64,000 nt of DNA, from positions 620,001-684,000 of the forward strand of contig CAWGLZ010000006.1 of assembly GCA_963823535.1 (NCBI GenBank), given 5' to 3'. A model generated the notes under the pieces. The model ran no database searches, had not been told where the DNA came from, and saw nothing but the letters and a program-made list of their open reading frames with translations. Source of the DNA: RPQJ01 sp963823535. GTDB lineage: Bacteria > Pseudomonadota > Gammaproteobacteria > Steroidobacterales > Steroidobacteraceae. Positions 54,617-63,045 of this stretch are shown piece by piece; the first letter of the stretch is position 1, and every line of letters starts with the position of its first letter. Made by a program: the position numbers and the translations under genes.

Positions 54617-55284
54617 GCTCCGACGACGCGCCCTGCGTCGAGTCGGATCACGCGACCGCAGCGCGCGGCCAGCGCCTGGTCGTGCGTGACCAGCACCAGC
54701 GTGGCGCCCGCCGCGGCGTTGAGGCCGAACAGCAGCTCCATGATCCGCTCGCCCGTCGCCGCGTCCAGGTTGCCCGTCGGCTCGTCCGCGAACAGCACGT
54801 CGGGACCGGTGACGAATGCCCGCGCGATCGCAACCCGCTGCTGCTCGCCACCGGAGAGCTGCCGCGGATAGTGACCGACCCGCTCCGCCAGCCCGACGCG
54901 GGCCAGCACCTCGAGGGCCGCGGCACGGGCATCGCCACGACCGGCGAGCTCGAGTGGCAGCATGACGTTCTCCAGCGCCGTGAGCGACGGCAGGAGATGG
55001 AAGGACTGGAAGACGAATCCGACGTGACGGGCGCGGACCGCTGCCCGGCCATCCTCGTCGAGCTCGGTGAGCTCGCTGCCCGCGAGCCGGATCGTGCCCG
55101 TCGTCGGCTCGTCGAGTCCTGCCAGCAGGGCCAGCAGTGTCGATTTTCCCGCGCCCGAGGCGCCCATGATCGCCACGGACTCACCACGCAGGACGCGAAA
55201 GGAGACCTCGCTGAGGATGGCGAGCGTTCCCTCGGGACTGCTAACCTGCTTGCCCAGCCCTTCCGCCGCGAGCACCGTGTCCAT
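54613..55284 (-). CDS. ABC transporter ATP-binding protein (YbbA/LolD-like)
   Basis: 223 residues from ATG DTVLAAEGLGK. Walker A GASGAGKSTLLALLAGLD, Q-loop GFVFQSFHLLPSLTALENV, signature YPRQLSGGEQQRVAIARAF, Walker B DVLFADEPTGNLD and switch VTHDQALA. It energises the overlapping downstream permease. Its first eight bases overlap the first eight bases of divergent tesA. No separate promoter space exists between the two starts. Confidence 0.92.
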   Translation of the reverse strand: MDTVLAAEGLGKQVSSPEGTLAILSEVSFRVLRGESVAIMGASGAGKSTLLALLAGLDEPTTGTIRLAGSELTELDEDGRAAVRARHVGFVFQSFHLLPSLTALENVMLPLELAGRGDARAAALEVLARVGLAERVGHYPRQLSGGEQQRVAIARAFVTGPDVLFADEPTGNLDAATGERIMELLFGLNAAAGATLVLVTHDQALAARCGRVIRLDAGRVVGA

Positions 55285-55900
55285 TCGTTCTGCCTGCATC
55301 GTCCTCTGCCTGTTTCTGGCCCTGGGTCCTGCGGCCGCACGCGCGGACGCCCCGGTCATCCTGGTGGTCGGGGACAGCCTGAGCGCCGCCTACGGAATCC
55401 GCCTCGAGCAGGGGTGGGTGGCCCTGTTGCAGGCCCGCCTGGAGGCCGAAGGTTACGGACACCGCGTGGTCAACGCCAGCGCAAGCGGTGAGACCACCGG
55501 CGGAGCGCTGGCGAGACTCCCGCGGGCGCTCGCGCGCCACCGACCGGCGGTCGTCATCCTGGAACTGGGTGGCAACGACGGGCTCCGCGGGCTGCCGATC
55601 GGGGACGTGCGCGGCAACTTCGATGACCTGATCCGCCTGTCACGCGAGGCGGAGGCCCGGGTACTGCTGATCGGCATGCGCATCCCGCCCAACTACGGCC
55701 CCGCCTATACCCAGACATTCCACGAACTCTACGGAGACCTTGCGCGGCAGCACAGGCTTCCACTGGTCCCGTTCTTCCTCGACGGCATCGCGCTCGACGA
55801 CTCGCTGATGCAGGACGACGGCCTCCACCCGGCCGCATCGGCCCAGCCGAAACTGCTGGAACTCGTCTGGCCCGAGCTGAAACCTTTGCTCAAGCCGTGA
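55277..55900 (+). CDS. tesA: Periplasmic thioesterase/lysophospholipase TesA (SGNH arylesterase)
   Basis: 207 residues from a GTG start. Signal peptide (SACIVLCLFLALGPAAARA). SGNH blocks: VVGDSLSAAYG (Ser34 before cleavage), GETTGGALARLP, ELGGNDGLRG and DDGLHPAASAQ (Asp/His). The family hydrolyses acyl-CoA, lysophospholipids and arylesters in the periplasm. Divergent from the ABC ATPase, as in other gammaproteobacteria. fadD follows on the same strand after 91 bases. Confidence 0.9.
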   Translation: MSIRSACIVLCLFLALGPAAARADAPVILVVGDSLSAAYGIRLEQGWVALLQARLEAEGYGHRVVNASASGETTGGALARLPRALARHRPAVVILELGGNDGLRGLPIGDVRGNFDDLIRLSREAEARVLLIGMRIPPNYGPAYTQTFHELYGDLARQHRLPLVPFFLDGIALDDSLMQDDGLHPAASAQPKLLELVWPELKPLLKP

Positions 55901-55991
55901 AAAGCGGCGCCCGCGCTGCTATATAGGAAGTTCGCCCCAGCCCGACCCGCGGATTCGCCCCGGGCGCGCCGGGGCCACAGGGGATGCTCGA

Positions 55992-57668
55992 GTGGAAAAG
56001 ATCTGGCTCAGGAACTACCCGGCCGGCGTGCCGGCCGACATCAACCCGGACGAGATCGCCTCCCTGCAGGCGCTGATCGAGCGTAGCTTCGCGAAGTTCG
56101 CCGACCGGCCGGCCTACACGCTCATGGACCGGACGCTCACCTACGGCGAGCTCGACCGCCTGAGCCGTCAGTTCGCGGCCTACCTGCAGAAGGTCGCGGG
56201 CCTGAAGAAGGGCGACCGGATCGCCATCATGCTGCCGAATGTCCTGCAGTACCCGGTCGCGATCGCCGGCGCGTTCCGCGCCGGCCTGACGGTCGTCAAC
56301 ACCAATCCGCTGTACACGCCGCGGGAACTCGAACACCAGCTCAAGGACTCCGGCGCGAGGGCGATCGTGATCCTCGAGAGCTTCGCCCACACGCTCGACG
56401 AGGTGCGCGCCTCGACGGGCGTCGAGACCGTGATCGTCACGGGCATCGGCGACCTGCTCGGCTTCCCGAAATCCGCGATCGTGAATTTCGTGCTGCGGCA
56501 CGTCCGCAAGCAGGTGCCGGAGTACTCCCTGCCCGGGGCCGTCCGCTTCAACGAAGCGCTGAGCAAGGGCAAGTACGAGAACCTCGAGCCCGTCACCCTC
56601 GACCACGAGGACATCGCGTTTCTGCAGTACACGGGCGGCACCACGGGCGTCTCCAAGGGCGCCGTGCTGACCCATCGCAACATGGTGTCGAACGTGATGC
56701 AGTCCGAGGCGTGGATGGGTCCGTCGCTGCGCGAGGCCAGTGGCCAGATGGTGCTCATCACCGCGCTGCCGCTCTACCACATCTTCTCGCTCACGGCGAA
56801 CTGCCTGCTGTTCATGAATCTCGGCGCGCACAACGTGCTGATCGCCAACCCGCGCGACTTCCCGGGTTTCGTCAAGGAGCTGTCGAAGTACCGGTACACG
56901 TTCTTCAGCGGCGTGAACACGCTGTTCAACGCGCTGCTCAACACGCCGGGCTTCGACAAGCTGGACTTCAGCGCGCTGAAGGTGAGCCTCGGCGGCGGCA
57001 TGGCGGTGCAGCGAGCCGTGGCCGAACGCTGGAAGCAGGTGACGGGCAACACGCTCACGCAGGCGTGGGGCCTCACCGAGACCTCGCCCGCGGCCTGCAT
57101 CAACCGGTTCGACGAGGCCGAGTTCACGGGGTCGATCGGGCTGCCGATCTCCTCGACGGTCGTCACCATCCGCGACGACGACGGCAACGTGCTGCCCGTG
57201 CGGCAGTCCGGCGAGATCTGCGTCGAGGGGCCGCAGGTGATGCGCGGCTACTGGAACCGGCCCGACGAGACGGAGAAGGTGATGATCGACGGCCGCATCC
57301 TGCGCACCGGCGACATCGGCTACATGGACGAGAACGGCTACGTCTTCATCGAAGACCGCAAGAAGGACATGATCCTCGTTTCCGGCTTCAACGTGTACCC
57401 GAACGAAGTCGAGGGCGTGGCCGTGACCCACCCCGGCGTGCTCGAGGTGGCGGCGGTCGCGCAGCCGGACGAGCGGGCCGGCGAGGTGGTCGCACTGTTC
57501 GCCGTGAAGAAGGACCCCTCGCTCACGGAGGCCCAACTCATCGATCACTGCCGCAAGGCGCTGACCGGCTACAAGGTCCCGAAGCGCGTCTACTTCCGGG
57601 ACGAGCTGCCCAAGACGAACGTGGGCAAGATCCTGCGCCGCGAGCTGAAGGACCAGCTCAAGAAATAG
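55992..57668 (+). CDS. fadD: Long-chain fatty acid-CoA ligase FadD
   Basis: 558 residues, the usual FadD length, from GTG (EKIWLRNYPAGVPADI, a typical FadD start). AMP-binding motif YTGGTTGVSKGAVLTHRN (~213), QAWGLTETSPAA, and the C-terminal GRILRTGDIGYMDENGYVFI, DRKKDMILVSGFNVYPNEVE and LPKTNVGKILRRELK. It activates fatty acids with ATP and CoA at the inner membrane for beta-oxidation. The product of adjacent tesA (free fatty acid) could feed it. Converges with ppa. Confidence 0.95.
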   Translation: MEKIWLRNYPAGVPADINPDEIASLQALIERSFAKFADRPAYTLMDRTLTYGELDRLSRQFAAYLQKVAGLKKGDRIAIMLPNVLQYPVAIAGAFRAGLTVVNTNPLYTPRELEHQLKDSGARAIVILESFAHTLDEVRASTGVETVIVTGIGDLLGFPKSAIVNFVLRHVRKQVPEYSLPGAVRFNEALSKGKYENLEPVTLDHEDIAFLQYTGGTTGVSKGAVLTHRNMVSNVMQSEAWMGPSLREASGQMVLITALPLYHIFSLTANCLLFMNLGAHNVLIANPRDFPGFVKELSKYRYTFFSGVNTLFNALLNTPGFDKLDFSALKVSLGGGMAVQRAVAERWKQVTGNTLTQAWGLTETSPAACINRFDEAEFTGSIGLPISSTVVTIRDDDGNVLPVRQSGEICVEGPQVMRGYWNRPDETEKVMIDGRILRTGDIGYMDENGYVFIEDRKKDMILVSGFNVYPNEVEGVAVTHPGVLEVAAVAQPDERAGEVVALFAVKKDPSLTEAQLIDHCRKALTGYKVPKRVYFRDELPKTNVGKILRRELKDQLKK

Positions 57669-57680
57669 GGGAATCGTTGC

Positions 57681-58268
57681 CTATTTCCGGCGACGCTTGA
57701 GGGCCCCACCCGCGACGTGATGCGCGGCGACGTCGTCGCCGTCGGCCGCGGCGCGTCGGATGCCCTCGAGGATCATTCGCTCCGCCCGTTCGGTGCCGAC
57801 CCAGTTCACGATCGTCACCCACTTGCCCTTTTCCAGGTCCTTGTAGTGCTGGAAGAAGTGCGCGATCTGGTCGGTCAGCGTGGCCGGCAGGTCCTTGTAG
57901 GAACGGACCCCCTCGTAGAACGGGTGCAGTTTGTCCACCGGCACGGCAATCACCTTCTCGTCGTCGCCCGCCTCGTCCTTCATCAGCAATGCGCCCACGG
58001 GCCGCGCCCGCACGATCGCCCCGGCCACGACCGGACTCGGTACGACGACGATCACGTCCACCGGGTCGCCGTCGCCGGAAAGCGTGTGGGGAATGAAACC
58101 GTAGTTGCCGGGATAGAACATCGCCGTGTTGAGGAAGCGATCCACACGGAGCGCCCCCGAATCCTTGTCGAGTTCGTACTTCACCGGCACCCCGCCCTGC
58201 GGGATCTCGATCAAGACATTGACGTCGTGCGGCGGGTCCTCGCCGATGCCGATCTTACTGATGTCCAT
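57681..58268 (-). CDS. ppa: Inorganic pyrophosphatase
   Basis: 195 residues. Family I signature GDGDPVDVIVV, with IEIPQGGVPVKYELD and PGNYGFIPHTL ahead and DEKVIAVPVDKLHPFY after. It hydrolyses PPi in the cytoplasm. GGAG precedes the start region. The basic C-terminal tail (GGALKRRRK) extends beyond E. coli Ppa. A 16-bp perfect hairpin separates it from hemE. Confidence 0.95.
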   Translation of the reverse strand: MDISKIGIGEDPPHDVNVLIEIPQGGVPVKYELDKDSGALRVDRFLNTAMFYPGNYGFIPHTLSGDGDPVDVIVVVPSPVVAGAIVRARPVGALLMKDEAGDDEKVIAVPVDKLHPFYEGVRSYKDLPATLTDQIAHFFQHYKDLEKGKWVTIVNWVGTERAERMILEGIRRAAADGDDVAAHHVAGGALKRRRK

Positions 58269-58289
58269 GAGTCACTCCGGTGTCCTCCC

Positions 58290-58347
58290 GGTGTCAGGTT
58301 TGCAGAATCTGCAGCTTCAATCTCGCAAAACCTGCAAACCTGACACC
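58290..58347. repeat. REP-like palindrome between hemE and ppa
   Basis: GGTGTCAGGTTTGCAG (58290-58305) and CTGCAAACCTGACACC (58332-58347) are perfect 16-base arms around a 26-base loop. No T-run follows on either strand, so it is not an ordinary intrinsic terminator. It fills nearly the whole hemE-ppa gap. Such GTGTCAGG-type palindromes occur as dispersed repeats in proteobacteria; other copies were not seen here. Confidence 0.7.
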
Positions 58348-58349
58348 TC

Positions 58350-59414
58350 TCAAACGTGGTAGCGGGGTGAAAGCTCGTGCACGGCTTCCACCATCGCCAA
58401 GGCGTGCTCCGGCGGCACGTCGGGGTGAATGCCGTGACCGAGGTTGAATACGTGGCCATGGCCGTGCCCGAAGCTCTCGAGCACCCGGGCAACCTGCCGG
58501 CGGATCTCCGCAGGCGGCGCGTAGAGCACGCTCGGGTCGAGATTGCCTTGCAGCCCGACGCGGTCCTGCACCGCCCGGCGTGCATCGGCCAGGTCGGTCG
58601 TCCAGTCGACGCCGAGCGCATCACATCCGGTGGCCGCCAAGTCGGTCAGCCACTGCCCGCCACCCTTGGTGAACAGGATCACCGGCACGCGACGTCCGTC
58701 GCTCTCCCGGGTCAGGCCCTCGACGATCCGCTGCATATAGGCCAGCGAAAACTCGCGGTAGTCCGCCGGCGTGAGCGCGCCACCCCAGGTATCGAAGACC
58801 ATGACGGCCTGTGCGCCGGCGGCGACCTGGGCGTTGAGGTACGCCAGCGTCGCCCTCGTCACCACGTCGAGCAGTCGATGCAGCTCGAGTGGCGCGCCGT
58901 ACAGCATGCCCTTGATGTGCTGGAAGGTCTTGCTGCCGCCGCCTTCCACCATGTAGGTGCCGACCGTCCACGGGCTGCCGGCAAAACCGATCAGCGGCAC
59001 CCGTCCGCGCAACTCGCGACGGATGAGCCGCACGGCGTCCATGACGTAGCGCAGCTCGCCCTCGGGGTCGGGGATCGGCAGTCGATCGATGTCGGCCGGC
59101 GCACGCACCGGGTGCGCGATCTTCGGTCCCTCGCCCGCCTCGAACGTGAGTCCCACGTTCATCGCGTGCGGGATCGTCAGGATGTCCGAGAACAGGATCG
59201 CCGCATCGAGCCGGTATCGCTCGAGCGGTTGCAGCGTGACCTCGCATGCGAGTTCGGGGTTCATGCACAGGTTGAGAAAGCTGCCGGCCTTCGCACGCGT
59301 GGCGCGATACTCGGGCAGGTAGCGTCCCGCCTGGCGCATCATCCACAGCGGCGTGCGTGGCGTCGGCTCCCGCAGCAGCGCACGCAGGAAGAGGTCGTTC
59401 TGCAAAACTGTCAC
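58350..59414 (-). CDS. hemE: Uroporphyrinogen decarboxylase
   Basis: 354 residues. Signature PLWMMRQAGRYLPEYRATR near residue 20 and GFAGSPWTVGTYMVEG, with catalytic aspartate in LFSDILTIPHAMG-like FSDILTIPHAMN. The end HGIHPDVPPEHALAMVEAVH is typical. It decarboxylates uroporphyrinogen III to coproporphyrinogen III in heme synthesis. The GTG start overlaps the pyrF stop (GTGA). Confidence 0.96.
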   Translation of the reverse strand: MTVLQNDLFLRALLREPTPRTPLWMMRQAGRYLPEYRATRAKAGSFLNLCMNPELACEVTLQPLERYRLDAAILFSDILTIPHAMNVGLTFEAGEGPKIAHPVRAPADIDRLPIPDPEGELRYVMDAVRLIRRELRGRVPLIGFAGSPWTVGTYMVEGGGSKTFQHIKGMLYGAPLELHRLLDVVTRATLAYLNAQVAAGAQAVMVFDTWGGALTPADYREFSLAYMQRIVEGLTRESDGRRVPVILFTKGGGQWLTDLAATGCDALGVDWTTDLADARRAVQDRVGLQGNLDPSVLYAPPAEIRRQVARVLESFGHGHGHVFNLGHGIHPDVPPEHALAMVEAVHELSPRYHV

Positions 59415-60142
59415 GTTGACCGCTCCCCGCCGAAGACGCCGGCAATGGTCTGCTGGATGGCCAGTGCGGCCGCGCGGGGATCGGCCGCGTCCCGGATCGG
59501 CCGGCCGACCACGATGTAGTCGGCGCCGTTGTCGAAGGCCTGGGCCACGTCCACGGTGCGCTTCTGGTCGTCCACCGGCTTGTTCTCCACCGGGCGGATG
59601 CCGGGCGTCACGACCAGCAGGCGGTGGTCGATGAACTCGCGCAGCTTCGGGGCTTCGAGGCCCGAGGAAACCACACCGTCGCAGCCGGCCTCGAGCGCGC
59701 GCCGGGCGCGGGACAACACCAGTTTCTCGACGTCGCAGGCGAAACCGAGATCGTCGAGGTCGCCGCGATCGAGGCTGGTGAGCACGGTCACCGCGAGCAC
59801 CTTCACGTCGCCCTTGGCCGCCGCGGCCGCTTCCATGATCGCCTGGTTGCCATGGACCGTGGTCAGCGTCACGCCCCGGTTCTGCAACTGCCTGACCGCC
59901 GCCGCGACGGTGGCCGGCACGTCGAAGAACTTCAGATCCACGAACACCTTCTTGCCCCGCTCGACCATCCAGTCGAGCAGCTCGAAATAGCCCCCGGACA
60001 TGAAGAGTTCGAGGCCGAGCTTGTAGAAGTGCACCGAGTCGCCGAGCGTGTCGGCGAGGCGCCGCGCCGCGCCGGGATCGGACACGTCCATGGCGAAGAT
60101 CAGGCGTTCACGGGCGGGAATGGACTTGGCGATGGCAGGCAT
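59411..60142 (-). CDS. pyrF: Orotidine 5'-phosphate decarboxylase
   Basis: 243 residues. Catalytic motif FVDLKFFDVPATVAAAV (Asp-Lys pair), LIFAMDVSDPGAARRLADTL, and the phosphate site VTPGIRPV and YIVVGRPIRDAADP. It makes UMP from OMP. It overlaps hemE by four bases; 63 bases separate it from dgt. Confidence 0.95.
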   Translation of the reverse strand: MPAIAKSIPARERLIFAMDVSDPGAARRLADTLGDSVHFYKLGLELFMSGGYFELLDWMVERGKKVFVDLKFFDVPATVAAAVRQLQNRGVTLTTVHGNQAIMEAAAAAKGDVKVLAVTVLTSLDRGDLDDLGFACDVEKLVLSRARRALEAGCDGVVSSGLEAPKLREFIDHRLLVVTPGIRPVENKPVDDQKRTVDVAQAFDNGADYIVVGRPIRDAADPRAAALAIQQTIAGVFGGERST

Positions 60143-60205
60143 CGGGAAATGCTCGGCGGGAGGCTCAGCCGGGAATGATACCGGACGGCGCTGGGCCGGT
60201 CGTCG

Positions 60206-61369
60206 TCAGGTCCTCTCCGACGGGTCGAACAGTCGCCCGTACTCCAGGATGGCAAACCGGTCGGTCATCCCGGCGATGTAGTCGGCCACTGCGCGGGCGC
60301 GCCCGGGGCGACCTTCCTCCATCTCCAGCCGCCGTGCTGACTCCTGGTGCTCGGTCGGCATGAGTTCCACGTCCTCGAACATCGCGCCGAAGAGCTCGCG
60401 AACCACCCGACGCGCCTTGGTCGTCATCCTCAGCACCCGGTAGTGACGGTACAGGTGCTGGCGCAGGTAGCGCTTCAGTTCGAGGTGCTCCGCCTCGGCC
60501 TCGGCTCCGAAGGTGAGCAACGGCGCGGACCGGGCGCGCACGTCGTCGACGCTGCCGGGTGACGCGGCCGCGATGGAGGCCGTCGAGGCGTCGACCAGGT
60601 CGTTGACGAGGTAGTCGATCATCCTGCGCACGACCTCGTGGACGAGGCGCCGTGCCGGCAGGTCCGGATAACGCTCGGTCACGCGGTCGTACTGGCGACG
60701 GAAGATCGCGACCTCGCGCAGCTCCTCGATGGTGATGAGGCCGGCGCGGATGCCGTCGTCCACGTCGTGGTTGTTGTAGGCGATCGCGTCGGCCAGGTTC
60801 GCGAGCTGCGCCTCCAGCGACGGTTGTTGCCGCTCGAGGAACCTCGCGCCGAGGTCGCCGAGCCGGCGCGCGTTGGCGGCCGAGCAATGCTTCAGGATGC
60901 CCTCCCGGGTCTCGAAGCTCAGGTTGAGGCCCGGGAACTCCGCATAGCGCTCCTCGAGTTCATCCACGACGCGCAGCGACTGGAGGTTGTGCTCGAAGCC
61001 GCCAAACTCGCGCATGCACTCGTTGAGGGCGTCCTGTCCCGCATGCCCGAACGGCGTATGGCCGAGGTCGTGCGCCAGGCAGATCGCCTCCGCCAGCGGC
61101 TCGTTCAAGTCGAGCGCGCGCGCCACGCTGCGCGCGATCTGCGCGACCTCCAGCGAATGGGTGAGCCGCGTGCGATACAGGTCCCCCTCGTGGTTCACGA
61201 AGACCTGTGTCTTGTAGACCAGCCTGCGGAACGCGGTCGAGTGCACGATGCGGTCGCGGTCGCGCTGGTACTCGGTTCGATGGCGCGGCGGCGGCTCCGC
61301 GAAGCGACGGCCTCGCGACGCGGTCTCGTGCTGCGCATAAGGGGCGAGCCCGGCAGCGCGGTCGTTCAC
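60206..61369 (-). CDS. dgt: Deoxyguanosinetriphosphate triphosphohydrolase-like protein
   Basis: 387 residues. HD-domain residues in RTRLTHSLEVAQIARSVA and CLAHDLGHTPFGHAGQDAL; NHDVDDGIRAG later. The opening HRTEYQRDRDRIVHSTAFRRL matches the dNTPase family. It cleaves dGTP or other dNTPs to nucleoside and triphosphate. The GTG start overlaps the aroB stop (GTGA). Confidence 0.93.
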   Translation of the reverse strand: MNDRAAGLAPYAQHETASRGRRFAEPPPRHRTEYQRDRDRIVHSTAFRRLVYKTQVFVNHEGDLYRTRLTHSLEVAQIARSVARALDLNEPLAEAICLAHDLGHTPFGHAGQDALNECMREFGGFEHNLQSLRVVDELEERYAEFPGLNLSFETREGILKHCSAANARRLGDLGARFLERQQPSLEAQLANLADAIAYNNHDVDDGIRAGLITIEELREVAIFRRQYDRVTERYPDLPARRLVHEVVRRMIDYLVNDLVDASTASIAAASPGSVDDVRARSAPLLTFGAEAEAEHLELKRYLRQHLYRHYRVLRMTTKARRVVRELFGAMFEDVELMPTEHQESARRLEMEEGRPGRARAVADYIAGMTDRFAILEYGRLFDPSERT

Positions 61370-62452
61370 GCGGTGGCACCGAAGTGCGCGGCCAGCGTCG
61401 CCTCGAGTGCATCCGCAGGATAGTCCCCGGTGACGACGCCCTCACCGAGTCGTCGCGCGAGCACGAGCCGCAGGCGTCCGCCCAGCACCTTCTTGTCCAT
61501 GCCCATCAGCTCGAGCGCCCGATCCGCACCGATCCGGGGCGCCTCGGTCGGCAGGCCGGCGCGGAACAGCAGCCGCCGGACACGCTCCACGTCCCCGGCA
61601 TCGAGCCAGCCGATGCGATGCGACAGGTCCGCGGCCAGCAGCAGGCCGGTACCCACCGCCTCGCCATGCAGCCACACCCCATAGCCGGTCGCGGTCTCGA
61701 TCGCATGTCCGAAGGTGTGGCCCAGGTTGAGCAGCGCGCGGCGACCGTGCTCACGCTCGTCCTCGGCGACGATCCCGGCCTTGAGTTCACAGGACCGTCG
61801 AACCGCGTGCACGACGGCCGCTGGCTCGAGGCTCAGCAGCGCCTCGAGGTTCGACTCCATCCATGCGAGGAAGTCCGCGTCGGCGACCAGGCCGATCTTG
61901 ATCACCTCGGCCAGTCCGGCCCGCAGTTCCCGCGGCGGCAGTGTATGCAGGGTGTCGATATCGGTGACCACTGCACGCGGCTGGTGGAACGCCCCGATCA
62001 GGTTCTTCCCGCCCGGATGGTTGACGCCGGTCTTGCCGCCCACGGACGAATCCACCTGTGCGAGCAGCGTGGTCGGCACCTGCAGGTAATCCACGCCGCG
62101 CTGGTAGCAGGCGGCCGCGAAACCCGCCATGTCGCCCACGACGCCGCCGCCGAGGGCCACGACGCAGGCATCGCGATTCATGCGGTGCTCGACAAGCGCG
62201 TCGAACACCGTCCCGACGGTGCCGAGCGTCTTGAACTGCTCGCCGTCCGGAAGAGTGAGAGACGCCACGCGCTTTCCCGCCAGTCCGCGGCAGAGGCGCT
62301 CGAGGTAGAGCGGAGCGACGGTCTCGTTGGTGACCACCAGCACGTCGCGAACGGTCGATCGTGCTCGACAGGACGGCTGCATCTTCCAGCAGGCCAGTCC
62401 CGATGAGGATCGGGTAGCTGCGCGCGCCCAGGTCGATGAGCAGTCGCTCCAT
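61366..62452 (-). CDS. aroB: 3-dehydroquinate synthase (one-base frameshift)
   Basis: About 361 residues when joined. The first part (ATG ERLLIDLGARSYPILIGTGLLEDAAVL) is in one frame and the rest (TVRDVLVVTNETVAPLYLERL, ALGGGVVGDMAGFAAACYQRG, VPTTLLAQVDSSVGGKTGVNH, LNLGHTFGHAIE) in another. The shift lies near 62355-62385 and equals one inserted base. All zinc and NAD-binding segments are intact. Because AroB is normally needed for aromatic amino acid synthesis, a sequence error is likelier than loss. Its start overlaps the aroK stop (ATGA). Confidence 0.9.
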
Positions 62453-62979
62453 CAGGCGCCCCGGGCGGCCGCAAGGAGGCGCTCGATCTCGGCGACCATC
62501 GTCCTGACCCTGCGACCGTCGGTATCGACTGTGAGGTCCGCCACGTCCTCGTACAGCGACGCCCGTTCGTCCATCAGGCGCTGTAGCGCCCCACGGGGGT
62601 CTGCGGTCCTGAGGAGCGGACGGTGGCCGCTGCGCCGGGTTCGGGCGAGTTGCTGGTTCACGGACGTCCGAAGATACACGACGCAACCGTGGCTGCGGAG
62701 CCGGGCGCGGGTGCCCGGGTCGAGCACGGCGCCGCCGCCGGTCGCCACCAGCACGCCATGTCGCTCGGTGAGCCGCTCGAGGACCTCGCGCTCCCGGGCG
62801 CGGAACCCCGGTTCGCCTTCCTTCTCGAAAATAAACGGGATGTCGACGCCCGTGCGCGCCTCGATCTCGGCGTCGCTGTCCACGAACTGCAGGCCGAGCC
62901 GCTCGGCGAGTTGCCGCCCGACGGCGGTCTTGCCCGAGCCCATGGGTCCGACCAGATAGATGTTCGCGGCGTTCAGCAT
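62452..62979 (-). CDS. aroK: Shikimate kinase
   Basis: 175 residues. Walker A LVGPMGSGKTAVGRQLA, shikimate-binding DSDAEIEARTG and GEPGFRAREREVLERL, GGGAVLDP, and lid RRSGHRPLL. It phosphorylates shikimate. It overlaps aroB; an intrinsic terminator separates it from pilQ, so it may start its own transcript. Confidence 0.95.
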   Translation of the reverse strand: MLNAANIYLVGPMGSGKTAVGRQLAERLGLQFVDSDAEIEARTGVDIPFIFEKEGEPGFRAREREVLERLTERHGVLVATGGGAVLDPGTRARLRSHGCVVYLRTSVNQQLARTRRSGHRPLLRTADPRGALQRLMDERASLYEDVADLTVDTDGRRVRTMVAEIERLLAAARGA

Positions 62980-62984
62980 GCCCG

Positions 62985-63019
62985 GAAAGAAAAGCGGCCG
63001 CAGGTTCGCTGCGGCCGCT
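62985..63019 (-). terminator. Intrinsic terminator downstream of pilQ
   Basis: Arms AGCGGCCGCAG (62993-63003) and CTGCGGCCGCT (63009-63019) are a perfect 11-bp GC-rich stem with a five-base loop. On the minus strand it is followed by TTTTCTTT. It lies 27 bases after the pilQ stop and ends just before the aroK start. Confidence 0.85.
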
Positions 63020-63045
63020 CATTCTCCCATCAGTCGCGCGGGGCG

